A program made the position numbers and the translations under genes. Positions 53,131-62,292 of a stretch of 64,000 bases of DNA are shown piece by piece. Numbering within the stretch: position 1 is the stretch's first letter; every line of letters starts with the position of its first letter. The notes beneath the pieces were generated by a model that saw only the letters and a list, made by a program, of their open reading frames with translations, did no database searches and was not told the DNA's origin. The DNA lies in the NCBI RefSeq assembly GCF_001667885.1, contig NZ_LZJW01000102.1, positions 1 to 64,000 of the forward strand, in the 5' to 3' direction. Source of the DNA: Mycobacterium scrofulaceum. Lineage in GTDB: Bacteria; Actinomycetota; Actinomycetes; Mycobacteriales; Mycobacteriaceae.

Positions 53131-53150
53131 CTCTACGAGAATAGAGTTAG
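53131..53150. promoter_or_regulatory. Operator-like site before the P450 operon (site 2)
   Basis: CTCTA (53131-53135), 6 bp, TAGAG (53142-53146): a perfect palindrome of the same form as site 1 at 52336. The shared core CTACGA-N2-ATAGAGT spans 53133-53147. It lies 169 bp before the P450 start at 53319, so the promoter is probably distant or has a long leader. Confidence 0.6.
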
Positions 53151-53318
53151 GCCACGCTGACGGGCCGATTTCAGCCCAGCCCGTGCGCATGTCAAAGCCA
53201 CGCATTTAAGCGGAGTGTACAAATTGCCCGAACCGGATTCAGTGCTGGAACGCTGGCAGCGCGAGCGCTGCGCAGGCGGCCCGGACGGCCGGGAAGGGGC
53301 AGCGGTAGGAGGGATTTC

Positions 53319-54524
53319 GTGACGACGAGCACCGAGAGCCATGTGCGATTCGATCCGTACGATGTCGAGTTGATCGCCGACCCGTACCCCATGTTCGCGC
53401 GTCTGCGTGAAGAGGCGCCGCTTTACTACAACGCCGAATACGACTTCTTCGCGGTGAGCCGCTATGCCGACGTGAACAAGGCGCTCGTCGACCACGTCAC
53501 TTTCAGCTCCGCACGGGGCGCAATTCTGGAATTGATCAAGGCTAACCTCGAGATCCCGTCGGGGATGCTGATCTTCGAGGACCCGCCGATCCACGACGTC
53601 CACCGCAAGCTGCTGTCGCGCATGTTCACGCCGCGCAGGATCGCGGCGCTCGAACCGATGATCCGTGACTACTGCGCTCAACTCCTGGACCCGCTGGTCG
53701 GCTCGGGCCACTTCGACTTCGTGGCCGACCTCGGTGCCCAGATGCCGATGAAGGTCATCAGCTCGCTACTCGGGATACCGGAAGACGATCAGGTGTACAT
53801 CCGCGACCGGGGCAACGCCCAGCTGCGCACCGAGGCGGGCAAGCCGATGGCCGCCGCCGAGCACGGGTTGTCGGTGGGGGAGCAGTTCGAGGCCTACATC
53901 GACTGGCGTGCCGAACATCCGTCCGATGACATCATGACCGAGCTGCTGAACGTCGAATTCGTCGACGAATCCGGCACCACGCGGCGGCTCACCCGTGACG
54001 AGATCCTGGTGTACCTCAACGTCGTCGCCGGAGCGGGGAATGAAACCACGACCCGGCTGATCGGTTGGGCCGGCAAAGTTCTGGCCGAACATCCCGATCA
54101 ACGCCGCGACCTGGTCGAGCATCCCGAGCTCATCCCGCAGGCGATCGAGGAGTTGCTGCGCTACGAGCCGCCCGCGCCGCACGTGTCGCGCTATGTGACC
54201 CGCGACGTCAGCCTGCACGACCAGACGGTCCCCGAGGGCAGCGTGTTGATGATGCTCATCGGCGCGGCGTGCCGCGACGAACGCCAATTCGGGCCGGATG
54301 CGGGCGAATTCAATATCCATCGGAGGGTCCGTCCCCACCTCACCTTCAGCGTGGGCACCCACTTCTGCCTGGGCTCGGCCCTGGCTCGCCTGGAGGGCCG
54401 CGTCGCGCTGGAGGAGATCTTGAGACGTTTCCCCGAGTGGGAGGTCGACCTGGCCAATGCCACGCTGAGCCCGACGTCGACGGTCCGCGGCTGGGAATGC
54501 ATGCCGGCTTTGGTGCCGAGATGA
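53319..54524 (+). CDS. Cytochrome P450
   Basis: A 401-residue bacterial P450 that hydroxylates a hydrophobic substrate. Seen: I-helix AGAGNETT (237-244) with the proton-relay Asn/Glu-Thr, E278-x-x-R281, and the haem loop FSVGTHFCLG with Cys350 as the iron ligand. Start: GTG at 53319 with AGGAGG upstream. It overlaps the SDR gene by 4 bp. No ferredoxin gene is in the operon, so electrons must come from elsewhere. First gene of a six-gene catabolic operon under probable TetR control. Confidence 0.95.
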   Translation: MTTSTESHVRFDPYDVELIADPYPMFARLREEAPLYYNAEYDFFAVSRYADVNKALVDHVTFSSARGAILELIKANLEIPSGMLIFEDPPIHDVHRKLLSRMFTPRRIAALEPMIRDYCAQLLDPLVGSGHFDFVADLGAQMPMKVISSLLGIPEDDQVYIRDRGNAQLRTEAGKPMAAAEHGLSVGEQFEAYIDWRAEHPSDDIMTELLNVEFVDESGTTRRLTRDEILVYLNVVAGAGNETTTRLIGWAGKVLAEHPDQRRDLVEHPELIPQAIEELLRYEPPAPHVSRYVTRDVSLHDQTVPEGSVLMMLIGAACRDERQFGPDAGEFNIHRRVRPHLTFSVGTHFCLGSALARLEGRVALEEILRRFPEWEVDLANATLSPTSTVRGWECMPALVPR

Positions 54525-55357
54525 CCGGCCGCGTCGAGGGCAAGGTCGCGTTTGTCAGCGGCGCCGCCCGCGGTCAGGGCCGCAGCCACGCGGTGCGCTT
54601 GGCGCAGGAGGGCGCCGACATCATCGCGATCGACGTCTGCGGGCCGATCGAGAACCTGGCCTATCCGCACTCGACGCCGGAAGACCTGGCCGAGACGGCC
54701 GACCTGGTGAAGGCCCACGATCGTCGCATCGTCACCGCGCAGGTGGACGTCCGCGACTATGAGGGGCTGAAGTCCGCGGTGGACGGCGGTGTGGAACAGC
54801 TCGGGCGGCTCGACATCATCGTCGCGAACGCGGGCGTGGGCACCGATGGCAGGAAGCTGCACAAGATTCGGGAGAACGTCTGGCAGGACATGATCGACAT
54901 CAACCTGACCGGCGTTTGGCACACGGTCAAAGCCGGTGTCCCGCACATGCTTTCGGGTGGACGCGGCGGATCCATCGTGCTGACCAGCTCGGTCGGCGGG
55001 CGCAAGGCGTACCCGAACACCGGCCACTACATCGCGGCCAAACACGGCGTCATCGGCCTGATGCGCGCCTTCGCCGTCGAGCTCGGTCCGCATATGGTCC
55101 GCGTGAACTCGGTGCTACCCACCCAGGTCAGCACCACGATGGTGATGAACGACAACACGTTCCGGCTTTTCCGCCCCGACCTGGAGAATCCGGGGCCGGA
55201 CGACTTCGCCCCGATCTCCCAGATGATGCACACGCTGCCGGTGCCGTGGGTGGAAGCCGCGGACATCAGCAACGCGGTCCTGTTCCTCGCCTCTGACGAA
55301 TCGCGTTATGTCACTGGCGTTTCGCTTCCCGTCGACGCGGGCAGCTTGCTCAAATAA
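54521..55357 (+). CDS. Mycofactocin-coupled SDR oxidoreductase
   Basis: A 278-residue SDR. Seen: SGAARGQG nucleotide motif (13-20), NAG (103-105), 'VLTSSVGG' Ser, Tyr170 and Lys174, and the C-terminal block 'FRLFRPDLENPG ... LPVPWVEAADISNAVLFLASDESRYVTG' that marks the mycofactocin group. It would oxidise the alcohol made by the P450 encoded just upstream (ATGA overlap), giving a ketone or aldehyde. Closely related to the SDR at 1945. Confidence 0.9.
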   Translation: MTGRVEGKVAFVSGAARGQGRSHAVRLAQEGADIIAIDVCGPIENLAYPHSTPEDLAETADLVKAHDRRIVTAQVDVRDYEGLKSAVDGGVEQLGRLDIIVANAGVGTDGRKLHKIRENVWQDMIDINLTGVWHTVKAGVPHMLSGGRGGSIVLTSSVGGRKAYPNTGHYIAAKHGVIGLMRAFAVELGPHMVRVNSVLPTQVSTTMVMNDNTFRLFRPDLENPGPDDFAPISQMMHTLPVPWVEAADISNAVLFLASDESRYVTGVSLPVDAGSLLK

Positions 55358-55387
55358 GCGCCAATACAAGAGAAGTTGGAGAAGCCG

Positions 55388-56356
55388 ATGCCCGAATACG
55401 ACTACGAGAAGTTGAAGAAGGAAGCCGAGCAGTACATCAAGTTCGAGAAGGACAAGAAGAACCGGATCGCCTACATCACCTTCAACCGCCCCGAGGAGCT
55501 CAACTCCACCACCTTGGGAATGCGGCAGAACTACGCCGACCTGATCCACAAGTGCAACGTCGATGACGACGTCAAGGTCGTCGTGATCCGTGGCGAGGGC
55601 CAGGATTTCGGCAGCGGAGGCGACCTGCCCGAACAGCGGCCGATGCTGGAGAATCCGGGCCTGCCCCTGCACCACGAGCTCGCGATCAACGACGACGACG
55701 TCAAATACCCGCCGGGCGGGTCGTATCGCTACCTGTCCACCGTCACCGACTTCTACGCCAAGGCCCGGGCGGGCAACCGGCCGCTGCAGGAACTGCGCAA
55801 GATCAGCATCATCGAGGCCAAGGGCTACTGCTACGGCTGGCACTTCTACCAGGCGGGCGACGCCGACCTGGTGATCTCCTCGGACGATGCCCTCTTCGGC
55901 CATCCCGCGTTCCGCTACGTGGGTTGGGGACCACGCCTGTGGTGGTGGGCCGAGACGATGGGCCTGCGCAAGTTCTCCGAAATGCTGTTCACGGGGCGGC
56001 CTTTCACCGCCAAGGAGATGTACGAGTGCGGCTTCGTCAACAGCGTGGTACCCCGGGAGAAGCTGGAAGACGAAACTCTGAAGTACGCGATGGCATGCTC
56101 GCGCTCCCGCCCGACCGACACCGTCGCGGTGCAGAAGACCTTCCTGGAGCTCTACAAGCAGCACAAGGGTGAATACTTCGGCAGCCTGCTCACGGGCATG
56201 GTCGAGGGCATGCTTCCGATGATCAAGAACGATGCGGAAGAAGTCGACCTCACCGAGGGCACCTTCGAGAAGGGCCTCAACAACGTCGTCAAGGACAACG
56301 ACCTGAACTTCCCGCCGGAGTGGCGCCTGAGCCGCTCTGGACGGGCGAAGCCCTGA
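55388..56356 (+). CDS. Crotonase-family protein with replaced catalytic glutamates
   Basis: A 322-residue enoyl-CoA hydratase/isomerase fold. Seen: oxyanion segment 'QDFGSGGDLPEQ' (72-83) and 'EAKGYCYGWHFYQAGDADLVISSDDALFGHPAFRYVGWGPRL'. The two Glu residues of classical hydratases are absent (Phe/His near 152-153 and Ala174). About 25 extra charged N-terminal residues precede the core. It may therefore be a hydrolase, lyase or ring-opening crotonase rather than a simple hydratase. Start: ATG 55388 with GGAGAAG; an earlier TTG (55376) is possible. Confidence 0.85.
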   Translation: MPEYDYEKLKKEAEQYIKFEKDKKNRIAYITFNRPEELNSTTLGMRQNYADLIHKCNVDDDVKVVVIRGEGQDFGSGGDLPEQRPMLENPGLPLHHELAINDDDVKYPPGGSYRYLSTVTDFYAKARAGNRPLQELRKISIIEAKGYCYGWHFYQAGDADLVISSDDALFGHPAFRYVGWGPRLWWWAETMGLRKFSEMLFTGRPFTAKEMYECGFVNSVVPREKLEDETLKYAMACSRSRPTDTVAVQKTFLELYKQHKGEYFGSLLTGMVEGMLPMIKNDAEEVDLTEGTFEKGLNNVVKDNDLNFPPEWRLSRSGRAKP

Positions 56357-56375
56357 CCGTTTCTGGAGGGCTCCC

Positions 56376-58757
56376 ATGTCGGCGCTGACGGGGTTCCGGG
56401 TCGTTGAGCTGGCCGGCTCGGTCGCGGGCGAATACTGCGGAAAGCTGTTGGCCGACTTCGGTGCCGAGATCATCAAGGTCGAGGCGCCGGAGCGCGGCAG
56501 CCCCACGCGGGCGATGGCTCCCGTCCTGGCCGACGGGAGCGATGGCAGCGGGCTGTTCGCGTACCTCAACACCAACAAGCGGTCCGTCGTGCTGGATCGG
56601 GGTACCGCCGACGGCGTTGCCGCCCTGCGCAAGCTCGTCGACACCGCGGACGCGGTCATCGACGACCGAGCCCGGGATGGGGAGGGCGACTGGTCCCGGC
56701 GGCACCCGGATGTGGTGTTCTGCGCGATCACGCCGTTCGGGCAGGGCGCACCACCCGAATTCGACGATGCCGCAAGCATCAACGTGTTCCACGCCAGCGG
56801 CTGGGGATACCACACGCCCAGCCACCCCGACCCCACCAAGCCGCCGCTGCAGGGGCCCGGCCGGTTCCTGGCCGACTACGAAGCCGGACTCGATGCCGCG
56901 CTCTGCGTGACCGCATCCCTGTTCGGGCGGCTGCACAGCGGCCGCGGCGAGTCCATCGACATCTCCGGGCAGGCGGTCCTGGCTTCGCGCGCCGATTGCA
57001 TCCTCGGTCGATTCATCACCGGCGAGGTGATCGCCGAGGGTCACCGCGGCGACTTCGACCAGGCCGGTCCCGCAGCGTTTTTCGCGTGCGCCGACGGATT
57101 CGTCTACCTGTACATGACCAGCCGGGCCCACTGGCGGGGCCTGAAAGAACTCATGGGTCATCCGGACTGGCTGGGCGCGTTCGAGGACGACTGGCTGGAG
57201 TTCTCCGTGACCGCGGAAAAGGTCGCGGCATTTCACCGTGGCTTCGCGGCGTGGATTCGGGACCTGGCCAAGGACGACGCGTCCGACCGCGCCCAGCGCC
57301 TGGGTGTGCCGCTGGTGCCGGTGAACGGCGCCGCGGACCTGCACGACTCGCCGCAATACCGCCATCGGGAATTCTTCCAGCGGGTGCACCACCCCGTCCT
57401 TGGCGACGCGGCCTACCCGACGGTGCCGTACGCGTTCAGCGCGTCACCGGCGCGCATCACCCATGCCGCACCGCGTCTCGGTCAGCACACCCGCCAGGTT
57501 CTGGACGGCATCGATGCCGATCGCCCGCGGCCGCGGGTCACCTCGCCGCGGCTCACGCCCCCGATGTCGCCGCGCGGCGGACCGCTCGAAGGTGTGCGGG
57601 TCGTCGAGCTCACCAAGGTGTGGGCCGGCCCGTATGCGGGCAAGCTGCTGGCGATGCTGGGCGCCGAGGTCATCAAGATCGAAACCGCGGCCAGCCCCGA
57701 GGAGATGCGCGCCTACGGCGGCACCGACATCGACCATGCGCCGTATTTTTTGAGCATCAATTCCGAAATCCTCAGCGTCGACCTGGATATCAAGTCCGCC
57801 GAGGGCATGTCGCGGTTGCGGGAGCTGATCGGCCGCAGCGACATCGTGATCAACAACCTGCGCCCGGGCGCGATGGAACGCCAGGGCCTGGGGTACGCGC
57901 AGCTGAGCGAGATCAAGCCGGACATCATCTCGGTGTCGATCAAGATGTGGGGCAACGACGGGCCGCTGGGTCATCAGACCGGGTACGCGCCCTGCTTCGC
58001 CGCCCTGGCCGGGCTCGCCTCGCTGGTCGGTTATCGCGGCGGGCCGCCGCTCGGAATGAGCATGCGTTATGGCGATTCGACCGTCGGTGCGGCGGCCGCG
58101 TACGCCGCCGTCGTGGCGCTGCTGCATCGCGAACTCACCGGCGCGGGGCAATTCGTCGACGTATCGGCGGTGGAGACCCTGTCGTCGATGGTCGGCGACT
58201 GCCTGCTCGAGCAGGCCCTCACCGGCCGGCCCCTCGGACTCGGCGCCAACGATCACCCGGACATGTGCCCGCATGGCTGCTATCCCTGCGCGGACGGCGC
58301 TTGGATCACGGTGGCCGTGGCCGACGACGCGCAATGGCGGGCGTTGTGCGAGGTCCTCGGTGCCCCATCGCTGGCCCGGGAAGGCCGTTACGCCGGCTTT
58401 GACGAACGGCGTTGCTACGCCGAGACACTCGACGCCGACATCGGGCGGCTCACCCAAAGCCACGACGCCGAGGGGCTGGCGCGGCGCTTGCGCGCGGCGG
58501 GGGTGCCGGCCGGCAAGAGCGCCACCGCCCTCGACGTGATCGGCGATCAGCGGCTGTGGGACCGCGGGTTGTACCGGTTCGTCAGCGACCACCGCGAGGG
58601 CCAGCGGCCGATCGTCGGGCCGTCCTGGCGGATGGCCCGCGACCAGGCGCGCATCGCCCGGGGCGCCCCAGACCTGGGCGAGCACACCGAGTATGTGCTA
58701 CACGGGATGCTGGGCGCGCCATCGGAGGCGGCCGGCTCGACGACGGGTGGGACATGA
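56376..58757 (+). CDS. Double-domain CaiB/BaiF-type CoA transferase (fusion)
   Basis: A 793-residue protein with two complete class III CoA-transferase domains. Domain 1 about 1-390: 'GFRVVELAGSVAGEYCGKLLADFGAEIIKVE', with the conserved catalytic Asp167 in 'FLADYEAG'. Domain 2 about 403-793: 'GVRVVELTKVWAGPYAGKLLAMLGAEVIKIET', with Asp567 in 'RYGDSTVG'. Normal family members are single domains of about 400 residues that form interlocked dimers; the fusion probably forms a pseudo-dimer. It moves CoA onto a carboxylic acid. It overlaps the next SDR gene by 4 bp. Confidence 0.92.
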   Translation: MSALTGFRVVELAGSVAGEYCGKLLADFGAEIIKVEAPERGSPTRAMAPVLADGSDGSGLFAYLNTNKRSVVLDRGTADGVAALRKLVDTADAVIDDRARDGEGDWSRRHPDVVFCAITPFGQGAPPEFDDAASINVFHASGWGYHTPSHPDPTKPPLQGPGRFLADYEAGLDAALCVTASLFGRLHSGRGESIDISGQAVLASRADCILGRFITGEVIAEGHRGDFDQAGPAAFFACADGFVYLYMTSRAHWRGLKELMGHPDWLGAFEDDWLEFSVTAEKVAAFHRGFAAWIRDLAKDDASDRAQRLGVPLVPVNGAADLHDSPQYRHREFFQRVHHPVLGDAAYPTVPYAFSASPARITHAAPRLGQHTRQVLDGIDADRPRPRVTSPRLTPPMSPRGGPLEGVRVVELTKVWAGPYAGKLLAMLGAEVIKIETAASPEEMRAYGGTDIDHAPYFLSINSEILSVDLDIKSAEGMSRLRELIGRSDIVINNLRPGAMERQGLGYAQLSEIKPDIISVSIKMWGNDGPLGHQTGYAPCFAALAGLASLVGYRGGPPLGMSMRYGDSTVGAAAAYAAVVALLHRELTGAGQFVDVSAVETLSSMVGDCLLEQALTGRPLGLGANDHPDMCPHGCYPCADGAWITVAVADDAQWRALCEVLGAPSLAREGRYAGFDERRCYAETLDADIGRLTQSHDAEGLARRLRAAGVPAGKSATALDVIGDQRLWDRGLYRFVSDHREGQRPIVGPSWRMARDQARIARGAPDLGEHTEYVLHGMLGAPSEAAGSTTGGT

Positions 58758-59518
58758 CGGCGACACTTGCGCACACCGCGGCCCTGGTGACCGGTGCCAG
58801 CAGCGGTATCGGCGCCGCGACGGCGAAGGCGTTGGCCGCCGAGGGTGCCGCGGTGGCCCTGCTCGCGCGCCGCGCCGACCGGCTTGCCGAACTGAAAGCC
58901 GACATCGAATCCGCCGGGGGCGCAGCGCTTGCCGTGGCCGCCGACGTCACCGACGCCGAACAGGTGTCGGCGGCCGTCCACCGCGCCGTGACGGAGTTCG
59001 GCCGGCTCGACACGGTGGTGAACAACGCCGGGTTGATGCAGTCCGGCCCCGCGGCCGAGGCGTCGCTGCGGGATTGGGACGCCATGGTGACGGTGAATGT
59101 GCAGGGGGTGCTGTATGTCACGCGCGCGGCGCTCCCGCACCTGATCAGCGCCGCCGCCGACTCGCCGCGCGGCGTCGCCGATCTGGTCACCATCAGTTCG
59201 ACCGCGGGGTGGGTCGCCCGGCCCAACACCGCGGTGTACTCGTTGACCAAGTTCGGCGTGAACGCCTTCAGCGAAGGGATTCGGCAAGAGGTGCTCGGCC
59301 AGCGGGTGCGCGTCGGCGTGGTCGGCCCCGGGACGGTCGATACCGAGATCTTCAGCCACCTGGCCGAGCCGTCCCGGGAGGCATTCGAACGTCAGACCGC
59401 CGGCATGGTCAAGCTGCGGCCCGAAGACATCGCCGACGCGGTGTTGTTCATGGTGACCCGCGATCGCCGGGTGGCGGTCAACCACATGCTGGTGCGCGCG
59501 GCCGAACAAACCTGGTAA
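58754..59518 (+). CDS. SDR family oxidoreductase
   Basis: A 254-residue classical SDR. Seen: TGASSGIGA (13-21), NNAG (90-93), 'TISSTAG' Ser, Tyr162 and Lys166, then 'GPGTVDTEIFSHL'. It does not carry the mycofactocin block, so it probably uses free NAD(P) on another step of the same pathway. Start: ATG 58754 overlapping the CoA-transferase stop. Confidence 0.88.
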   Translation: MTATLAHTAALVTGASSGIGAATAKALAAEGAAVALLARRADRLAELKADIESAGGAALAVAADVTDAEQVSAAVHRAVTEFGRLDTVVNNAGLMQSGPAAEASLRDWDAMVTVNVQGVLYVTRAALPHLISAAADSPRGVADLVTISSTAGWVARPNTAVYSLTKFGVNAFSEGIRQEVLGQRVRVGVVGPGTVDTEIFSHLAEPSREAFERQTAGMVKLRPEDIADAVLFMVTRDRRVAVNHMLVRAAEQTW

Positions 59519-59522
59519 TCAG

Positions 59523-60800
59523 TTGGATTCACGTTGGGCCGTGGGCGACCACTATGGGTTGGCGTTTCCGGCCGACGCGGCGGCGCTGCGCAGCGGCGGC
59601 GCGCGTTTTCTCACCGAGGCATTTCTCGCCTCGGGGGCGTTGCGAGACAACATCGTCACTCGCGTCACCGGGATGCGCGAGGTCACCGGCGGCAGCACCG
59701 GCCGGAAGGTCGCCCTCTCGGTCGAATACGCCAAGTCGGCACCGGATCTGCACACCGACCTGTTCGTCAAGTTCTCCCGCGATTTCGACGACCCGGCGCG
59801 GGACCGCGGCAAGACGCAGATGGAGCCGGAGGTGCGATTCGCGGCGCTGTCCCGGGCACAGGGGTTCCCCATCGCGGTGCCCCAGGCGCAATTCGCCGAC
59901 TATCATCGCGAGACCGGAACCGGAATCCTGATAACTGAGCGGATTCGATTCGGCGAGAAGGGGATCGAGCCGCAGTATCACAAGTGCCTCGACTACCAGA
60001 TGCCCCAGCCCTTGCAGCATTACCGCGCGTTGCTCACCGCGCTGGCCCGGCTCGCCGGAACCCACCGATCCGGGCGGCTGCCGGCCGCGCTGACCGCGCC
60101 CTTTCCGCTGGACGTGGCCGCGGCGACGGTGGGGGAGCGCGCGCCACTGTCGGCGGACAGGCTGCAGCGCCGACTGGACGAGCTGGCCGAATTCGCCCGG
60201 GCTCACGGCGGATTGCTGCCGGGCGCATCGGCGGGATTGATCAGCCGCCTGCGGGAAGACGTGCCGCGGTTCGCGGCCCACGAGCACGCGATCACCCGCC
60301 TTCTGGCCGCTGACTCCGACTGTGTCGCGCTGTGCCATTGGAATGCCAACATCGACAACGCGTGGTTTTGGCGTGATAAGGGCGGCGTTCTGCGCTGCGG
60401 CCTGTTGGATTGGGGATGCGTCGGGCAGATGAACCTGGGCATGGCGATCTGGGGAGCCATGTCGGGCGCCGAAACCGGTCTCTGGGACGCCCATCTGGAC
60501 GAACTGCTGGAGCTGTTCGTTTCCGAGTTCCAGCGTTACGGTGGGCCGGATCTCGACCCGGTTCGGTTGCGCCGCAGCACCTTGCTCTATGCGGCGGCGA
60601 TGGGCGTCGCGTGGCTGCTGGGTGTGCCCGGAATGATCCGGAAGCGATTCGAGGCCATCCCGAACAGCCGCACGCATCCGCTCATCAAGGACGACGAGGG
60701 CGTGCGCGCACCGCTGCAGATGCTCTCGAACCTGTTGTTCCTGTGGGACCGGCATCGCGTCGGCGACCTGCTGGACAACGTACTCGCCGATGGCGATTGA
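59523..60800 (+). CDS. Aminoglycoside-phosphotransferase-fold protein with altered catalytic loop
   Basis: A 425-residue kinase-like protein. Seen: the loop normally HGDxxxxN reads HWNANIDN (about 272-279), so the catalytic Asp is Asn; the Mg-binding Asp is kept in 'GLLDWGCVG'; the N-lobe has 'HTDLFVKFSRDF', carrying the ATP-binding Lys. The fold is like ecdysteroid-kinase or CoA-pathway APH proteins. It may be a slow kinase, a kinase with a shifted base, or an inactive sensor. Start uncertain: TTG 59523 or GTG 59541, neither with a clear ribosome site. Last gene of the P450 operon. Confidence 0.75.
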   Translation: MDSRWAVGDHYGLAFPADAAALRSGGARFLTEAFLASGALRDNIVTRVTGMREVTGGSTGRKVALSVEYAKSAPDLHTDLFVKFSRDFDDPARDRGKTQMEPEVRFAALSRAQGFPIAVPQAQFADYHRETGTGILITERIRFGEKGIEPQYHKCLDYQMPQPLQHYRALLTALARLAGTHRSGRLPAALTAPFPLDVAAATVGERAPLSADRLQRRLDELAEFARAHGGLLPGASAGLISRLREDVPRFAAHEHAITRLLAADSDCVALCHWNANIDNAWFWRDKGGVLRCGLLDWGCVGQMNLGMAIWGAMSGAETGLWDAHLDELLELFVSEFQRYGGPDLDPVRLRRSTLLYAAAMGVAWLLGVPGMIRKRFEAIPNSRTHPLIKDDEGVRAPLQMLSNLLFLWDRHRVGDLLDNVLADGD

Positions 60801-61035
60801 GCTACGGCTCATCGTCGTCGCCATCTCGAAGCATCGGGTCCTGCGGCCGTCGCCATTCCGCAACCCGGCCAGCGCCAGGAAAATCGCCGAAGGAACCACC
60901 GGGTCGACGGCGGCCACGGACTTCATTCAAGTGGGATCTGTGATTCTGGCCCGGGTCCGATAGCTCAGCGTCACTGTTAAAACGACGCCGCGGACATCGT
61001 GGGTTCATTTCCTGCTGACGAACGGAGTAGGGACA

Positions 61036-62226
61036 GTGGAGAACAATGACAACGGCCCGGCCGGCGGTAAGGACCTCGCCGATCGGGGCCATCACCGCCG
61101 CGTGGGTCGCCCGCACCGCGACGAGGAAGGGGCCATCGCGGCCGCCGAAAACACCGCGGCGCAACTACGATCGGACAGCCACCCGTTCGGTACCCGGGGT
61201 CAACGATTCGATCGGCGTTCGCCGTTTTATCTGGGGCTGACGGCCTCGGCGGGTGTGGCAGTCACCTATGGGGCGGTGCGGATGCTGGGGGCAGCGTCCT
61301 CGGTTCTGGTCTTGATCGGGGCGGCGTTATTTTTCGCCCTCGGGCTTGAGCCTGCGGTGTCCGGGCTAGTGAACCGCAAACTGCCGCGCTGGGCGGCGGT
61401 AAGCCTCGTGGTCGTGATGGTGTTTGGGGTCCTCGCCGGCGCCGTGGCGGCGGCGGTCCCCCCGCTGGTGCAGGAAGCCCGTCAATTCATCGAGCAGGTC
61501 CCACATTTTCTTCAGCAGGCACAGAGCCGCTCCACCGTGATCGGGGGACTAAACGAGCGCTTCCATGTTCAACAGCGGATCAGCGACATGCTCCACAATT
61601 CGGGCTCGCCCGCTATTGGGGGCCTCCTCAAGGCCGGCGAGACGATCTTCGGAGCACTGTCACACGTCGGGATAGTGGCCGTGCTCACCGTCTATTTTCT
61701 GGCCGAACTGCCGCGGATTCGATCGACCATGTATCGGTTGGTTCCGAAGTCGCGGCGACCGCGTGCGATCCTCATCGGCGACGAGGTGATGGCGAAGTTC
61801 GGTGACTATGTTTTCGGCAATGTGCTGACGTCTGTCATCGCCGGTGCGGCAACGTTCGTATGGTGCTTCTTCCTGCATGTTCCCTATGCGGTGCTGCTCG
61901 GGCTGTTCGTCGCGATCATCGATCTATTCCCCTATGGGTCAACGGTCGGCGGGTTTGTCGTCGCGCTGGTGGCGCTGACGGTGTCCATCCCGGTCAGTAT
62001 CGCCACGGTGGCTTTCTACGTCGCGTTCCGCTTGGCCGAGGACTACCTGTTGACGCCCAAGATCATCGGGCGTGCGGTGAGGGTGCCCGGAGGAGTGACC
62101 GTGTTCGCCGTTCTGATCGGCGCGGCGCTGCTCGGGGTAGTAGGGGCGCTGGTCGCGATACCCGTCGCCGCGGCAGTGCAGCTCCTGGTTTCGGAACTCC
62201 TGTTTCCGACGCTGGATGAAGCATGA
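61036..62226 (+). CDS. AI-2E family transporter (TqsA/PerM-like permease)
   Basis: A 396-residue membrane protein with about eight segments. Seen: a charged N-terminal region of about 65 residues, then 'YLGLTASAGVAVTYGAVRML', 'VLVLIGAALFFALGLEPAVSGLV', a long periplasmic or cytosolic helical part 'EARQFIEQVPHFLQQAQ', and the C-terminal block 'NVLTSVIAGAATFVWCFFLHVPYAVLLGLFVAIIDLFPYGSTVGG', the family signature. The substrate is unknown. Start: GTG at 61036 after GAGTAGGGACA. It stands alone; 235 bp without a gene precede it. Confidence 0.88.
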   Translation: MENNDNGPAGGKDLADRGHHRRVGRPHRDEEGAIAAAENTAAQLRSDSHPFGTRGQRFDRRSPFYLGLTASAGVAVTYGAVRMLGAASSVLVLIGAALFFALGLEPAVSGLVNRKLPRWAAVSLVVVMVFGVLAGAVAAAVPPLVQEARQFIEQVPHFLQQAQSRSTVIGGLNERFHVQQRISDMLHNSGSPAIGGLLKAGETIFGALSHVGIVAVLTVYFLAELPRIRSTMYRLVPKSRRPRAILIGDEVMAKFGDYVFGNVLTSVIAGAATFVWCFFLHVPYAVLLGLFVAIIDLFPYGSTVGGFVVALVALTVSIPVSIATVAFYVAFRLAEDYLLTPKIIGRAVRVPGGVTVFAVLIGAALLGVVGALVAIPVAAAVQLLVSELLFPTLDEA

Positions 62227-62292
62227 TGGAGTCCGGCCCCACCGGCGCGTGGCCCTGACCGTTCTATCCGGCTCGACATTTCGGCCGATGAG

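Noticed and set aside
55115..56839. 574-codon open frame on the minus strand
   Set aside because: Antisense to the SDR, crotonase and CoA transferase, whose motifs are clear; its composition is typical of a shadow frame.
60801..61035. Possible short gene between the kinase-like and AI-2E genes
   Set aside because: The frames here lack a ribosome site and any family pattern; the region is best read as the AI-2E promoter region.
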